NCBI GenBank assembly: GCA_905214545.1
Contig: CAJMMO010000004.1
Span: 4,653-68,652 of the forward strand
Reading direction: 5' to 3'
Source: an uncultured bacterium
GTDB lineage: Bacteria; Bacillota; Bacilli; Lactobacillales; Lactobacillaceae
DNA length: 64,000 bases
Below the pieces are notes generated by a model. It had not been told where the DNA came from. It searched no databases and saw only the letters and a program-made list of their open reading frames with translations. Shown here one piece after another: positions 17,063 to 26,665 of the stretch. Both the position numbers and the translations under genes were made by a program. Position 1 is the stretch's first letter, and every line of letters starts with the position of its first letter.

Positions 17063-17893
17063 TTATTTTTTGTAAAAGTCGTCAAAAATAGTGACCGGTA
17101 AATGACGCTTGTGCCGGCTCTTCAGCCACAGCTCTTCAATTCTCTCAGCTGACTTTTCCGGAACTTCTTTTCCTTCCAAGTAGTCGTCGATGTCGTGGTA
17201 AGAAACGCCCAAGGCGGTCTCGTCCGGCAGGTCAGGCTTTTCTTCTTCGAGGTCGGCGGTTGGCGCCTTCAAGTACAGGTGCTCCGGGCAGCCCAGGTAC
17301 TTGAGCAGTGCGCGGCCCTGGCGCTTGTCCAAGCGGAACAGCGGCGTCAGGTCAGCGGCGCCGTCGCCAAACTTGGTGAAAAAGCCGCAGAAGTTTTCGG
17401 CAGCGTGGTCGGTGCCGACAACGGCCCCGCTGTTGGCCCCGGCGATGGCATATTGGACGACCATCCGCTCGCGGGCCTTGATGTTGCCCTTGTTGAAGTC
17501 GGTGATCTTTTGGCCGGTAGCTTCAACCGCCTTGACCATGGCGTCGACCGGCTCCTTGATGTTGACGACGAGGTCTTGGTCCGGCTTTTGCCAAGCGACC
17601 GCGTCGGCTGCGTCTTGGGCGTCGGCCTGGACGCCGTAAGGCAAGCGGACGGCGATGAATTGGTAAGAGTCATCGCCGGTCTCTTGCCGCATTTCGCTGA
17701 TGGCCTGCTGGGCCAGCTTCCCGGTCAGAGTTGAGTCCTGGCCGCCGGAAATGCCTAAAACATAGGACTTCAAAAACGGGTTGGCCTTCAAGTAGTCCTT
17801 TAAAAAGTCGACTGACTTTCTGACTTCTTCTGCGGGGTCAATCTCCGGTTTAACGTGTTCATAAGCGATAATTTCTTTTTGCAATGGTCTCAT
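17063..17893 (-). CDS. nadE: NH3-dependent NAD+ synthetase
   Basis: 276 residues, the length of the ammonia-dependent form; no glutaminase domain. The PP-loop SGGQDS at 49-54 binds ATP. DLTPLFRLDKRQ and the late LPDETALG-SYHDIDDYLEG segment are as in NadE. It converts nicotinic acid adenine dinucleotide to NAD+. Two bases separate it from pncB upstream, so the pair forms a nicotinate salvage operon. Confidence 0.95.
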   Translation of the reverse strand: MRPLQKEIIAYEHVKPEIDPAEEVRKSVDFLKDYLKANPFLKSYVLGISGGQDSTLTGKLAQQAISEMRQETGDDSYQFIAVRLPYGVQADAQDAADAVAWQKPDQDLVVNIKEPVDAMVKAVEATGQKITDFNKGNIKARERMVVQYAIAGANSGAVVGTDHAAENFCGFFTKFGDGAADLTPLFRLDKRQGRALLKYLGCPEHLYLKAPTADLEEEKPDLPDETALGVSYHDIDDYLEGKEVPEKSAERIEELWLKSRHKRHLPVTIFDDFYKK

Positions 17894-17895
17894 GC

Positions 17896-19371
17896 TTAAC
17901 GTTCTCTTTCTCTAATACGCTGACGAATGTCGTGAATCAGCTTGCGCTTGCGGTCATACAGGGTTCGGGACATGTCGACCGGGTAGTCTTGCGGGTTCAA
18001 GTTGCGCTTGTATTCGTCCCACAGGCCGTCCAGGTTAGCCATGCAAGTGGACCGGATTTCTTCCAGGCTCGGCTGCTCCCAGACCTGCTTGCCGTCGACG
18101 AAAATGTCTTGCAAAAGCGGGCGGGCCGTAAAGTCGCTCACGACCTTGTTGATGTAGGGGTAGTCGGGGTGGAACATGAACAGCGATGAAAACTTGCGCG
18201 GATCTTCGCCCACGACGCCGATCCAGTCGCCGTCGTTTTTCTTGACGCGGTTTGACGAAATGCGCCAGACCTGCTTTTTGGCCGGGGTCGAAACCTTGGC
18301 CACGTTCGACGAGATCTTCAAGGTGTCGACCAGCTTGCCGTTTTCATCGGCGATGGCCACCAGCTTGTAGACGGCGCCCAAGGCCGGCTGGTCGTAGCCG
18401 GTGATGAGCTTGGTGCCCACGCCCCAGGCGTCGATCTTAGCGCCCTGCATCTTCAAGTTCAAGATGGTGTTTTCGTCCAAGTCGTTGGAAGCGAAAATCT
18501 TTGCGTTTGGAAAGCCCGCGTCGTCGAGCTTTTTTCTGACCTGCTTTGAGATGTAGGCCATGTCGCCGGAGTCGATGCGGACGCCGACGAAGTTGATCTT
18601 GTCGCCCATTTCGCGGGCCACCTTGATGGCGGTCGGCACCCCTGAGCGCAGCGTGTCGTAAGTGTCCACCAAAAAGACGCAGTCGCGGTGGGTTTCGGCG
18701 TAGGCCTTAAAGGCCGCATACTCGCTGCCGAAGGCCTCGACCAAAGAGTGGGCGTGCGTGCCTGAGATCGGCATGCCGAATAATTTGCCGGCGCGCACGT
18801 TGCTGGTGGAGTCAAAGCCGCCGATGTAAGCGGCCCGGGCGCCCCACAAAGCGGCGTCGGTTTCTTGCGCACGGCGGGAGCCGAATTCCATCAGGCTGCC
18901 GTCTTCGCCCACCGCGATCCGGATCCGGGCGGCCTTCGTGGCCACCAGGATCTGGAAGTTGATGATGTTGAGCAGGGAAGTTTCCACCAGCTGGCACTGC
19001 GCCAGCGGGCCTTCGACTTGGACCAGCGGCTCGTGGGCAAAGACCAGCTCGCCTTCGCGCATCGAGCGCACCGTCAGCTTCATTTCAAAGTGGCGCAGGT
19101 AGTCGATGAAGTCGTCGTCGTAGCCTTCTTGTTCTTGCAGGTACTGCAGGTCGCTTTCGCTGAAGTGCAGGCTGTTCAAGTATTGGATTGCGTGCTCTAA
19201 GCCGGCAAAGACCGCAAAGCCGTTGCCAAAAGGCTCCTTTCTGAAAAAGGCTTCAAAGACCGCGTGCCGGTCCGCCATGCCCTTTTTAAAGTAGGTGTAC
19301 ATCATGTTGATTTCGTACAGGTCGGTGTGCAAAATCAATGAGTCCTCAGCATCAATTTGTGGATTGAACAT
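17896..19371 (-). CDS. pncB: Nicotinate phosphoribosyltransferase
   Basis: 491 residues. MEFGSRRAQ and GTHAHSLVEAFGSE are the family's substrate-binding and active-site segments. The enzyme makes nicotinic acid mononucleotide from nicotinate and PRPP with ATP, the entry step of Preiss-Handler salvage. It is first in the pncB-nadE operon. Its promoter has TATAAT on the minus strand (19410-19415) followed by an AT-rich dyad at 19387-19405. Confidence 0.93.
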   Translation of the reverse strand: MFNPQIDAEDSLILHTDLYEINMMYTYFKKGMADRHAVFEAFFRKEPFGNGFAVFAGLEHAIQYLNSLHFSESDLQYLQEQEGYDDDFIDYLRHFEMKLTVRSMREGELVFAHEPLVQVEGPLAQCQLVETSLLNIINFQILVATKAARIRIAVGEDGSLMEFGSRRAQETDAALWGARAAYIGGFDSTSNVRAGKLFGMPISGTHAHSLVEAFGSEYAAFKAYAETHRDCVFLVDTYDTLRSGVPTAIKVAREMGDKINFVGVRIDSGDMAYISKQVRKKLDDAGFPNAKIFASNDLDENTILNLKMQGAKIDAWGVGTKLITGYDQPALGAVYKLVAIADENGKLVDTLKISSNVAKVSTPAKKQVWRISSNRVKKNDGDWIGVVGEDPRKFSSLFMFHPDYPYINKVVSDFTARPLLQDIFVDGKQVWEQPSLEEIRSTCMANLDGLWDEYKRNLNPQDYPVDMSRTLYDRKRKLIHDIRQRIRERER

Positions 19372-19386
19372 AACTCGCTCTTTCTT

Positions 19387-19405
19387 TTAATTAAATATTA
19401 ATTAA
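19387..19405. promoter_or_regulatory. AT-rich dyad at the pncB start site
   Basis: TTAATTAA, ATA, TTAATTAA. The two 8-bp arms are identical and self-complementary. The dyad lies at the predicted transcription start just after the TATAAT of pncB, where a repressor could act; I do not recognise the regulator. Confidence 0.35.
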
Positions 19406-19440
19406 CAACATTATAGCCAAAATCTGGGCAAAATAAAAAA

Positions 19441-19454
19441 AGCACAACTGTGCT
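19441..19454. terminator. Terminator at the end of the wall-polymer cluster
   Basis: AGCAC pairs with GTGCT, flanked by A- and T-runs that extend the stem. On the minus strand it follows the stop codon of the GT32 gene. Confidence 0.75.
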
Positions 19455-19464
19455 TTTTTGTTTT

Positions 19465-20163
19465 TTATCTAAAGAGCTTGGCGTACATGCCAGCCTGTTT
19501 TTGTGTTTTGATTCTGACCTTCAAGGCGGTGACGAGCTTGCGCTTGAGCGGCTTTTCACCCTCCATCCAGGTGCCGGTGAAGACGTGGATCGTCTGCGAC
19601 TGGCGGGACGGGTTGCACAAGATGCCGTCTGGGTAGACGTGGATGCCGTAAGGCAGCCACTGCTCCTTGTTGTTCGGCTTGGCGTGGTATTTTTCCTTCA
19701 GCAGGTCCGAAACAGAGACGGTGTTGACGCCCGCCAGCTGGTTGTCTTTTTCAAAAGAAAAATCACGGTCGTCGTAGTAAGCCAGCATGTCGCGCAAGAA
19801 AGGGTGGCCCGGCTCGGCGCCAAACACGGCCGTAAACGGGTTGTCCTTGTTTTCAAAGCCGACGAAGGCGCGGTTGTTTAACAGCTCGTGCAGGTCGGTC
19901 AAAACCAGCACGTCGGTGTCCAGGTAAATGCCGCCCTGCTCGTAGATGGCCTTGGCGCGGATGTAGTCGGAGACAAAGGCCCACTTTTTAGCCTTGTAGG
20001 CCTGCTCGACGTACTTGTTTTCGTGGATGTCGAAGTTGTCCTCGTTCCACTCGACGATCTTGTAGTCGCTTAAATGCTTGCGCCAGGTCGCCATGCACTT
20101 TTGAATCTTGGGCGGCTTCGGGTTGCCGCCAACCCATACGTAGTGAATAATCTTGGGAATCAT
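19465..20163 (-). CDS. Glycosyltransferase family 32-type (DXD sugar transferase)
   Basis: 232 residues beginning IPKIIHYVWVGG, the standard opening of the Gly_transf_sug/Och1-like family, with DTD at 82-84 binding the metal of a sugar nucleotide. It would add a side sugar to a polysaccharide or wall teichoic acid intermediate in the cytoplasm. It is the last gene of a leftward cluster, directly abutting the GT2 gene upstream. Confidence 0.85.
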   Translation of the reverse strand: MIPKIIHYVWVGGNPKPPKIQKCMATWRKHLSDYKIVEWNEDNFDIHENKYVEQAYKAKKWAFVSDYIRAKAIYEQGGIYLDTDVLVLTDLHELLNNRAFVGFENKDNPFTAVFGAEPGHPFLRDMLAYYDDRDFSFEKDNQLAGVNTVSVSDLLKEKYHAKPNNKEQWLPYGIHVYPDGILCNPSRQSQTIHVFTGTWMEGEKPLKRKLVTALKVRIKTQKQAGMYAKLFR

Positions 20164-22116
20164 CTATTGCTCCTCAACTTGCACAAAATCGCGGACGGTG
20201 AAAAATTCCATGATCTGCAAAACTGCCTCTTTCTGCCCTGCCGGCACCAGCCAGTGCGTAGTGCCTTTTGCCAAGGCCTGCATGATCGTGTAGTAGCTTT
20301 CGTCTAAGACGCCCTCTTGCAGGTGGCGGTTAAACAGCCGGATGTCGCAGCCGTGGTAGATCTTCAGACCGGCCGGCAAAGACAAATGCACAGTGTTGCC
20401 TTCGTGGTAGTGCTGGGCAAAGCCGACGACCGCAGCCACGTAAGGGTGGTTGAAGTCTTTGACGCGCCGGCCCGCAACTTTCGGTGTTACTTGGGCTAGA
20501 TCCGTTTGGCCCTTTTTAAAAATTACCGGGGTAATACTGTTTAAGCCCAGCTTGTTCATGCCGCGCGCCCACAGCGACTGCCAGTGGAAGGCCGGGATGG
20601 CCAAGTGTGCCAGCAGGTGGTGCAAAAAGCGCAGCTCGCCGGACAAGACGTTGACGGCGCCGTCGGCCGAGTTCAGGTAGTTGCCGCCAAAGACGCGGTA
20701 GTCAAAGCTCGTGAAGTTGGCGTTGGTCAAAGTCAAAGCGCGGAAGTGCGCGCTGTCAAACCAGGCCGGCATGTTGTCGGTCAGGTAGTTCTGCTTGACC
20801 AGGCTGGCAAAGACCGGCCGCCGCCAGAACAGGAAGTCGACGTAAGGGTTGCGCCCTAAGCCCAAGGCCGCCTTGGTCAAGGTTGAGTCGCTTGGGTAGT
20901 AAGACTTCGTGCGGATGGTACGCTGCGGCACCCCGCTGCCGTTGATCTCCTGCAAGTTGACGAAGATGCCGTCGGTCTTTTCCCGGGTAATTGCCGTGAC
21001 TGCCCGGTAGAAGACGAGCGTGTCGTGCAGGCGGTCGTCGCTGTGCAGGATGTAGACGATGTCGCCGGAAGCATACTGCAAAGCATTTTTTAAGGCATTG
21101 AGCTGGTCGGCATTGTCTTCGTAGATGTAGCGGAATTTTTTGACGTTGTTGGCCATGAAGCGGGCCACGGTCTCGCGGGTGTTGTCGGTCGACCCGTCGT
21201 CGACGATGATGGCCTCCCAGTTCGGGTAGGTCTGGCGGACCAGCGACTCCAGGGTTTCGACGATGGTGTCGCCGCCATTGTAGGTCGGGATCAGCACGGA
21301 GATCTTCGGCATCTGCTTATAAAGCGGCACGTCGCCGAAGACGTGAACGATCCCCAAGGCGTAAACGAAGCTGAACAAGACAAAGCAGCCGTTGATGGCG
21401 CCGGCAGCGCTGATCGCAATCGTGCTGCAGGAAATCACCAGCAAGGAAATCAGCGCTAACACCAGGTAAGGCGTCGGCCGGACTTTTTCCTGGCTGCCGA
21501 CCCAAAATAAGGCGGCGGCGATGACCAGGGCAAAGAACAAGAAGCTGTGCCAGGTCAGCTGGTAGGTATCGGCGCGCAGGACCATGAAGGACAGGCCCAA
21601 GACGACGACGCCCATGTCGATCAGCAAAAGCGGCCAGCGCAGCTGCGCACTGCGGGTGATGATGAGCCGGGCCAGGTAGCCGCATAAGACCAGGATTCCG
21701 ATGATTAAGACCAAAAGCGAGATGCCGGTCAGCTGCAGGCTGAGCAGGATCGCCAGCGCGGTGCCGGTCACCAGCACGTTTTTAATGTTGAAACGGGCCT
21801 CTAAAAAGTACATCCCCGCAAAAAAGACCAGGCTGGAAATAGAAATGTACCAGTCCTGGCTGACGGTCGCCCAGCCGAGTCTTTCTAAGCCCATGGCTAA
21901 AAGCAGGCCCAAAAGCAGGCTGCTGTTGACCTTTTCGATGAACCACTGGTTGAACTTGTCCACCGGCACAAAGGCTAAGAGAATAGTTAAAACAAGGCCG
22001 ATGGCCGCGGCGGTCATAAAGCTGACTGCCAGCTGGTTGTTTAAGCGGGCAATTAAGCCGGCGACAACCGGGGCTGCCCCCAGCGCGCCAATCAATACTT
22101 TTTCCAAATGCTTCAC
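20164..22116 (-). CDS. Multi-spanning membrane protein with GT2 glycosyltransferase domain
   Basis: 650 residues. About nine hydrophobic helices fill the first 260 residues; a GT2 domain begins with PKISVLIPTYNGGDTI and carries IIVDDGSTDNT and a later LHSDD. The C-terminal 150 residues show no helix that I can assign. A membrane part ahead of a GT2 domain is unusual compared with synthases, whose helices follow or flank the catalytic domain. It abuts the GT4 gene and belongs to the wall-polymer cluster. The product could attach a sugar or polymerise a repeat; the sequence does not decide. Confidence 0.75.
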   Translation of the reverse strand: MKHLEKVLIGALGAAPVVAGLIARLNNQLAVSFMTAAAIGLVLTILLAFVPVDKFNQWFIEKVNSSLLLGLLLAMGLERLGWATVSQDWYISISSLVFFAGMYFLEARFNIKNVLVTGTALAILLSLQLTGISLLVLIIGILVLCGYLARLIITRSAQLRWPLLLIDMGVVVLGLSFMVLRADTYQLTWHSFLFFALVIAAALFWVGSQEKVRPTPYLVLALISLLVISCSTIAISAAGAINGCFVLFSFVYALGIVHVFGDVPLYKQMPKISVLIPTYNGGDTIVETLESLVRQTYPNWEAIIVDDGSTDNTRETVARFMANNVKKFRYIYEDNADQLNALKNALQYASGDIVYILHSDDRLHDTLVFYRAVTAITREKTDGIFVNLQEINGSGVPQRTIRTKSYYPSDSTLTKAALGLGRNPYVDFLFWRRPVFASLVKQNYLTDNMPAWFDSAHFRALTLTNANFTSFDYRVFGGNYLNSADGAVNVLSGELRFLHHLLAHLAIPAFHWQSLWARGMNKLGLNSITPVIFKKGQTDLAQVTPKVAGRRVKDFNHPYVAAVVGFAQHYHEGNTVHLSLPAGLKIYHGCDIRLFNRHLQEGVLDESYYTIMQALAKGTTHWLVPAGQKEAVLQIMEFFTVRDFVQVEEQ

Positions 22117-23211
22117 TTAGCCGCGCCTCCTCAACAGGTCATAGTCGTGCAAGATTGCCGCCAGCTGTTCATGCAGGGAGAAGTGCTCAACCAAGTAGTC
22201 CTTTTCAACTTGTGCCATTTTGCTGCGTTCAGCAACAGGCAAGGCGGCCATCTGCTTGATGGCGCCGGCTAATTTGTCCTGGTCTGCGACCGGCACGACA
22301 AAGCCGTGGTCATTATCCGGGATCATGGCGTGCATGTCGCCGACGTTAGTTGAGATCAGCGGCAGCAAGTGGTCAGCCCCTTCTAGCAAGACCAGGGGAA
22401 AACTTTCTGAATAACTGGCCAAAATGGCCGCGTCCATCTTGCGGTAGAGCTGGTTCAATTCCTCATGGCTTAAAAAGCCGTGGAAGATGACCTGCTCGCC
22501 CAAGTCTAAGTCGCGCACCAAGTCGCGCAGGGCCTGTTCTTGGCTGCCGCTGCCGGCTAAGTGCAGGTGGATGTTGGGATCATCGACTTGTTTTAAAGCT
22601 CGCAAAAGCAAGGCCTGCCCCTTGATTTTTTCAAAGCGGGCCACGTTCACAATGTTGAAAAACGGGTGGGGAAACTTATCCGGGATCGAATCATGAAAGG
22701 CGATCCCGTTGTAAATCACGCGGATCTTGCTCGGCTCAACCCCGGCCTCGTTCGTCAGCAGCTCGGCAAAGCGGTGGGTGATCGCCAAGACCATGTCGCA
22801 GTGGTGCAGGCTGGCCACATTCAGCTTCGTGAAAGTCTTGCCTAAAAAGCCGCGGTCGGCAAAGTCCTGGAGCGGGTCGGAGTGGACCGTAATTACCCAC
22901 TGCGCGTGCAGGCGCCTGTGGACTAAATCCAGGTAAAGATTGGCCCGGGCCCCGTGGCTGTGGACAATGTCAAAATTGCCGTCGTTGACGAACTTCACCA
23001 GCCGGCGCAGGCTGGCCAGGTCGTAGCGGCTTTTAGCGCCCAGCACGTGGGTCTTGATCCCCTGCTTGCGGGCAGCTTCCGCCACCGGCCCGTCGGCCAA
23101 GGTGAGCAGTTCAAAGTCCTGCCCTTCCTTTTTGGCCTGGCTTAAAAGGTTAACAATGTGAAAAAGACCGCCGCCTGTTTCCAGACCGGCGTTGACATGC
23201 AATACTCTCAT
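22117..23211 (-). CDS. Glycosyltransferase family 4
   Basis: 364 residues with two Rossmann halves. The N-terminus has LHVNAGLETGGGLFHIVNLL, the donor half has RVIYNGIAF, NVARFEKIKGQALLLRAL and the late ASYSESFPLVLLEG, the E-x7-E type motif of GT4 enzymes. It probably transfers a hexose to a lipid-linked intermediate. Its ATG overlaps the end of the tagA-like gene by four bases. Confidence 0.87.
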   Translation of the reverse strand: MRVLHVNAGLETGGGLFHIVNLLSQAKKEGQDFELLTLADGPVAEAARKQGIKTHVLGAKSRYDLASLRRLVKFVNDGNFDIVHSHGARANLYLDLVHRRLHAQWVITVHSDPLQDFADRGFLGKTFTKLNVASLHHCDMVLAITHRFAELLTNEAGVEPSKIRVIYNGIAFHDSIPDKFPHPFFNIVNVARFEKIKGQALLLRALKQVDDPNIHLHLAGSGSQEQALRDLVRDLDLGEQVIFHGFLSHEELNQLYRKMDAAILASYSESFPLVLLEGADHLLPLISTNVGDMHAMIPDNDHGFVVPVADQDKLAGAIKQMAALPVAERSKMAQVEKDYLVEHFSLHEQLAAILHDYDLLRRRG

Positions 23212-23948
23212 TTTTTACGTCTGCGCGATCTCTGTGTGCGCTTCACCTCTGCTACGAATTGCGGCAGCACTAAGCTGCGCTTAAAACGACTTGGGTTTTT
23301 AACCAAGCGGTAGAACCACTCCATGTGGGCCCGCTGCACGAACTTCGGCGCGCGCTTGACGGCGCCGGAAAAAGCGTCGAAGCTGCCGCCGACGCCCATC
23401 ATCAAGGCCGGCACGTCGGTGCGCCGCAGCATGGCCAGCAGTTCTTCTTGGCGCGGGAAGCCGATGGCCGCAAAGACCAGGTCCGGCTGCGTCGCCGCGA
23501 TCTTTTTGGCCTCGTCTTCCAAGCTGTCTTGGAAGTAGCCGTCGTAAGCGCCGACCAGGTTGATGCCCGGGTATTCGCGGGCGACTTTGTCCTTGACGGC
23601 TGCGATGACCTCGGGCTTGGCGCCCAGCAAGTAGACGCGCAGACCGCGCAGGTCGGCGACCCGCATCAGCCAGACAAACAAGTCGTAGCCGGTCACGCGC
23701 TCTTTCAGCGGCGTCTTGAGCATCTTGGCCGCCTTCACGACCCCGATGCCGTCCGGGGTGACATAATCTGCATCTTCATTGATGATGCGCATGAAGTCTG
23801 GATCCTGGCGCGCGGCCATGACGATCTCCGGGTTGGCGGTCACAATCAGTGTGGATAAGTGGTTGTTCAGCCTGCTGATAAATTCATTTTGGAACTCATG
23901 AGTATCGAGATTGTCGAATGCAACACCGAGAATCGGTACTTTGCTCAT
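23208..23948 (-). CDS. tagA: WecG/TagA/CpsF family glycosyltransferase (GT26)
   Basis: 246 residues. NPEIVMAARQD, YVTPDGIGVV and GFPRQEE with a basic C-terminus are hallmarks of GT26. TagA adds N-acetylmannosamine to GlcNAc-PP-undecaprenol, completing the wall teichoic acid linkage disaccharide on the inner membrane face. With a TagB-like protein and TagD nearby, that role is the best fit; a transferase for another lipid-linked polysaccharide is the alternative. Confidence 0.85.
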   Translation of the reverse strand: MSKVPILGVAFDNLDTHEFQNEFISRLNNHLSTLIVTANPEIVMAARQDPDFMRIINEDADYVTPDGIGVVKAAKMLKTPLKERVTGYDLFVWLMRVADLRGLRVYLLGAKPEVIAAVKDKVAREYPGINLVGAYDGYFQDSLEDEAKKIAATQPDLVFAAIGFPRQEELLAMLRRTDVPALMMGVGGSFDAFSGAVKRAPKFVQRAHMEWFYRLVKNPSRFKRSLVLPQFVAEVKRTQRSRRRKK

Positions 23949-23950
23949 CG

Positions 23951-25384
23951 TTAAGCACCCCTCTTAAAAATCTTCTTTACTATGGTAATGATATCTTGAT
24001 TAAGGTCAAATTTAAACAAGAACATCAGCCCCGTATAGATGGCCAGGACGATGACGGACTTCACGCACATGTTTAAAAAGGCGGACGGGACGACGTTTGG
24101 CATGAGCATCCCCGCCGCAAAGGCGATGATGCCGATTAAAAAGTACTTAGGAATGTCGTGGAAAACATAGCTGAAGCTGTAGGCGTCGCGCACGATCCAC
24201 AAACGCAGGATGCAGACGACGACCTCGGTGGTCAGGATGGCAACCATGGCGCCGGTTGCGGCAAAAGGCCGGTCGAGCAGGCAGGCCAGGACGCATTCCA
24301 AGACCGCCCCGATCACGACGGGGATCGCGTAGTCCATGTCGCGCTTATTGGCCAGGGCAAACTGGTTGGCAAACACCCCGCCCATCGGGATGATGATGAT
24401 CGTCAAAGTGAACCAGAACATGAGGTTCGTCATCGGGATGTATTTTTCCCCAAAGAAGAACGGGACAAACTGCTTGGTGTTGACCATGACGACGACGGCG
24501 AAGATGACGCCGAGCATGACGGTCGCCTCCAGCGACTTGCGCAGGACGATCTTTTGCTTGTCTTTGCCCTCGGCGGCCATCTTCGGCATCATGACCAAAG
24601 TGATCGAGGTGATGACGCCTAAGATCATGTTGGAAATGCGCTGCGAGTTATCGTAAAACGACACTTGCGCCGAGCTTTGGAAAAGGCCGAGCAAAGGCTT
24701 GTCCAGCGAGGTGTAGACCTGGGTAGCGATCTGCGGAATCAGCAGCGTGATGATGGCAACCACCGATTCTTTGAACTTGTAAAAATGCTTGGTCGGCTTG
24801 TCGACATACTTGTTGATGTTCAGCCAGAAGACCATGGAGCCCAGCAGCGTGGACACGGACATGATCAGCATGTATTTCCACAAGTCCGAAGCCGTTTTAA
24901 CCAAGGCGAAGATCAAGACCACAGAAGACAGCTTGACCAGCGTGTTTCTCAACACGACCTTGCCGAATTCCTGCAGGCCTTGGAAGAACCAGGAGATGTC
25001 CAGTTGTGCGGAAATCATGAACGGGATCATCAGGTAAAAGTAGGTCCAGTACTTGATGTGGAAAATGCTGATGACGATTAAGGTGATCAGGATCGTCACA
25101 AAGCCCGCGATGGCCTGGAAGTACCACAGACCCCAGAAGGCCTCGGTCAGCTCTTTTCTCGTGCTGAAAGCCCGCGTTCTGGAAATGGTCCGCATGCCGA
25201 TGTAGGAAATCGACAAGGTACAAAAGACCATCAAGAACTGGATGCTGTTGTTAACAGAGCTGTAGATGCCGTAGCGTGCCGGTCCCAGGTTGCGTGACAG
25301 ATACGGCACGGTGATGAGCGGCACCAAGACCAAAAAGATCTGGTAGGTCGCGTTGTATAAAATGTTCAGAAGTGTCTTTTTCAA
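23951..25384 (-). CDS. Polysaccharide flippase, Wzx/MATE-like
   Basis: 477 residues with about 12 to 14 membrane helices. The opening (LYNATYQIFLVLVPLITVPYLSR split by short loops) and the SWFFQGLQEF segment are typical of the polysaccharide transport family. Such proteins flip undecaprenyl-linked oligosaccharides outward. Canonical wall teichoic acid export uses the ABC pair TagGH instead, which is not in this cluster. Confidence 0.88.
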   Translation of the reverse strand: MKKTLLNILYNATYQIFLVLVPLITVPYLSRNLGPARYGIYSSVNNSIQFLMVFCTLSISYIGMRTISRTRAFSTRKELTEAFWGLWYFQAIAGFVTILITLIVISIFHIKYWTYFYLMIPFMISAQLDISWFFQGLQEFGKVVLRNTLVKLSSVVLIFALVKTASDLWKYMLIMSVSTLLGSMVFWLNINKYVDKPTKHFYKFKESVVAIITLLIPQIATQVYTSLDKPLLGLFQSSAQVSFYDNSQRISNMILGVITSITLVMMPKMAAEGKDKQKIVLRKSLEATVMLGVIFAVVVMVNTKQFVPFFFGEKYIPMTNLMFWFTLTIIIIPMGGVFANQFALANKRDMDYAIPVVIGAVLECVLACLLDRPFAATGAMVAILTTEVVVCILRLWIVRDAYSFSYVFHDIPKYFLIGIIAFAAGMLMPNVVPSAFLNMCVKSVIVLAIYTGLMFLFKFDLNQDIITIVKKIFKRGA

Positions 25385-25396
25385 AACTGATCCCCT

Positions 25397-26536
25397 CTAC
25401 TGCTGCAGGCTGTGCCAAACGCGTTCGCAGTTGTCCGTGCGCGGCACGGTGTAAGTCATGCTCAGCCAGTAGTGCCGCTGGTTTTGGAAGTCGTCTTGGT
25501 CCAAATTCATAAGTGCTGACAGCAGCTGAACCTGGCTGTCGACAGTTAAGCCCGGCACCACTTCTTTGTAAGGCGTGAGCAGCAAGCCGCGCGTTTTTTC
25601 ATACTGGTGCAAGAAGTTCGTGATGAAAAACATCGGCTTGTCTAAGTGCAGGTAGTCAAAGTAAATTGATGAAAAGTCGGTGATCAAATAATCGGTCCGG
25701 CCTAAGATTTCGTACAAATCTACGCCCTTGTCAAAAAGGTAGCCGTTGTCTAAAAAGCAGATGTTGGAATACAGGTGGCGGTTAGACTGGACCATCTTCA
25801 TTTCGTAAGGGTGCAGCTTGATGATCAGGTATTGGTGCAGGTCGGCCAAGGCCGCGTTCAGCTTGGCGCCGTCGAAGTCGCGGAAGGCAAAAAAGTTGCC
25901 GTTTTCAATCTGCAGCATGACCTGGCTGTCTTCTAACTCAAAGCGGAAAGTCGGCATGTAGACCCCGATCTTGGCTTGCGGGTCGTCCGCATCAAACAAG
26001 TCCTGGAGCAGCTCCTGCTTAGTCACTTGCGGGTTATACAGAGCGTCGATGCGCGGGAAGCCCGTTTCCTGGTACTTTTTGCCCTCGATGCCAATGCAGG
26101 CCGACATGAGCGTGGCATACAGCGAACTGGAGCTGGTCACGTGGTCGGCGTTTTTGCGCCAGACCTTGGCGTTTTTACGGTTGGTCGCAAAAGTGGTGTT
26201 GGCCGCCATCAGACCCATCCGCTTCAGCGGAATCCCGTGCCAGAAGCTGGTGCAGACCTGGTCTTTTTTAATTTTAAAAGGCTGGTGGGTGGTGAAGATA
26301 TACTTCGCACGCCCGATCTTGACCCAAGTCGACCAAGGCAGGTGCGAAGACGGCCATGGTTCCACCAAAGTCGCTTTAATCTGCGGCTGCTTTTTTAAAT
26401 ACTTATAAAAAACAAAGCCGTTGGAACCGGAGCGGCCGGAGCCATTCAAGACGACGTATTCATCGTCGTGCGTTCTGACAAAATGCAGTGCGAATTTTAC
26501 GAGGCCCAAGTAAAGCCGGAATAAGAAACTTTTCAT
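25397..26536 (-). CDS. CDP-glycerol glycerophosphotransferase, TagB-like
   Basis: 379 residues, the length of the priming enzyme TagB rather than the longer polymerase TagF. SFWHGIPLKRMG and ITDFSSIYFDY are the two conserved active-site segments of this family. It transfers glycerol-3-phosphate from CDP-glycerol, made by TagD encoded divergently next door, to a lipid-linked acceptor. First gene of the leftward cluster; a TACAAT -10 lies on the minus strand at 26564-26569. Confidence 0.9.
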   Translation of the reverse strand: MKSFLFRLYLGLVKFALHFVRTHDDEYVVLNGSGRSGSNGFVFYKYLKKQPQIKATLVEPWPSSHLPWSTWVKIGRAKYIFTTHQPFKIKKDQVCTSFWHGIPLKRMGLMAANTTFATNRKNAKVWRKNADHVTSSSSLYATLMSACIGIEGKKYQETGFPRIDALYNPQVTKQELLQDLFDADDPQAKIGVYMPTFRFELEDSQVMLQIENGNFFAFRDFDGAKLNAALADLHQYLIIKLHPYEMKMVQSNRHLYSNICFLDNGYLFDKGVDLYEILGRTDYLITDFSSIYFDYLHLDKPMFFITNFLHQYEKTRGLLLTPYKEVVPGLTVDSQVQLLSALMNLDQDDFQNQRHYWLSMTYTVPRTDNCERVWHSLQQ

Positions 26537-26563
26537 TTATTATCCTTCCTAATGTTATGAAAC

Positions 26564-26641
26564 ATTGTAGCAAATTGCTGCTCAGGCGTTAAAAAACAAA
26601 AGAAAATTTTTACCATTTTCGCAAGCGACCTTTGCTAGAAT
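26564..26641. promoter_or_regulatory. Divergent promoters of the tagB-like and tagD genes
   Basis: On the minus strand TACAAT lies at 26564-26569 with TTAACG as -35 at 26587-26592. On the plus strand an extended -10, TGCTAGAAT, ends at 26641. AAGGAG before the tagD ATG completes the plus-strand signals. Confidence 0.5.
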
Positions 26642-26665
26642 AAAGGGGAAGCTAAGGAGCACATC

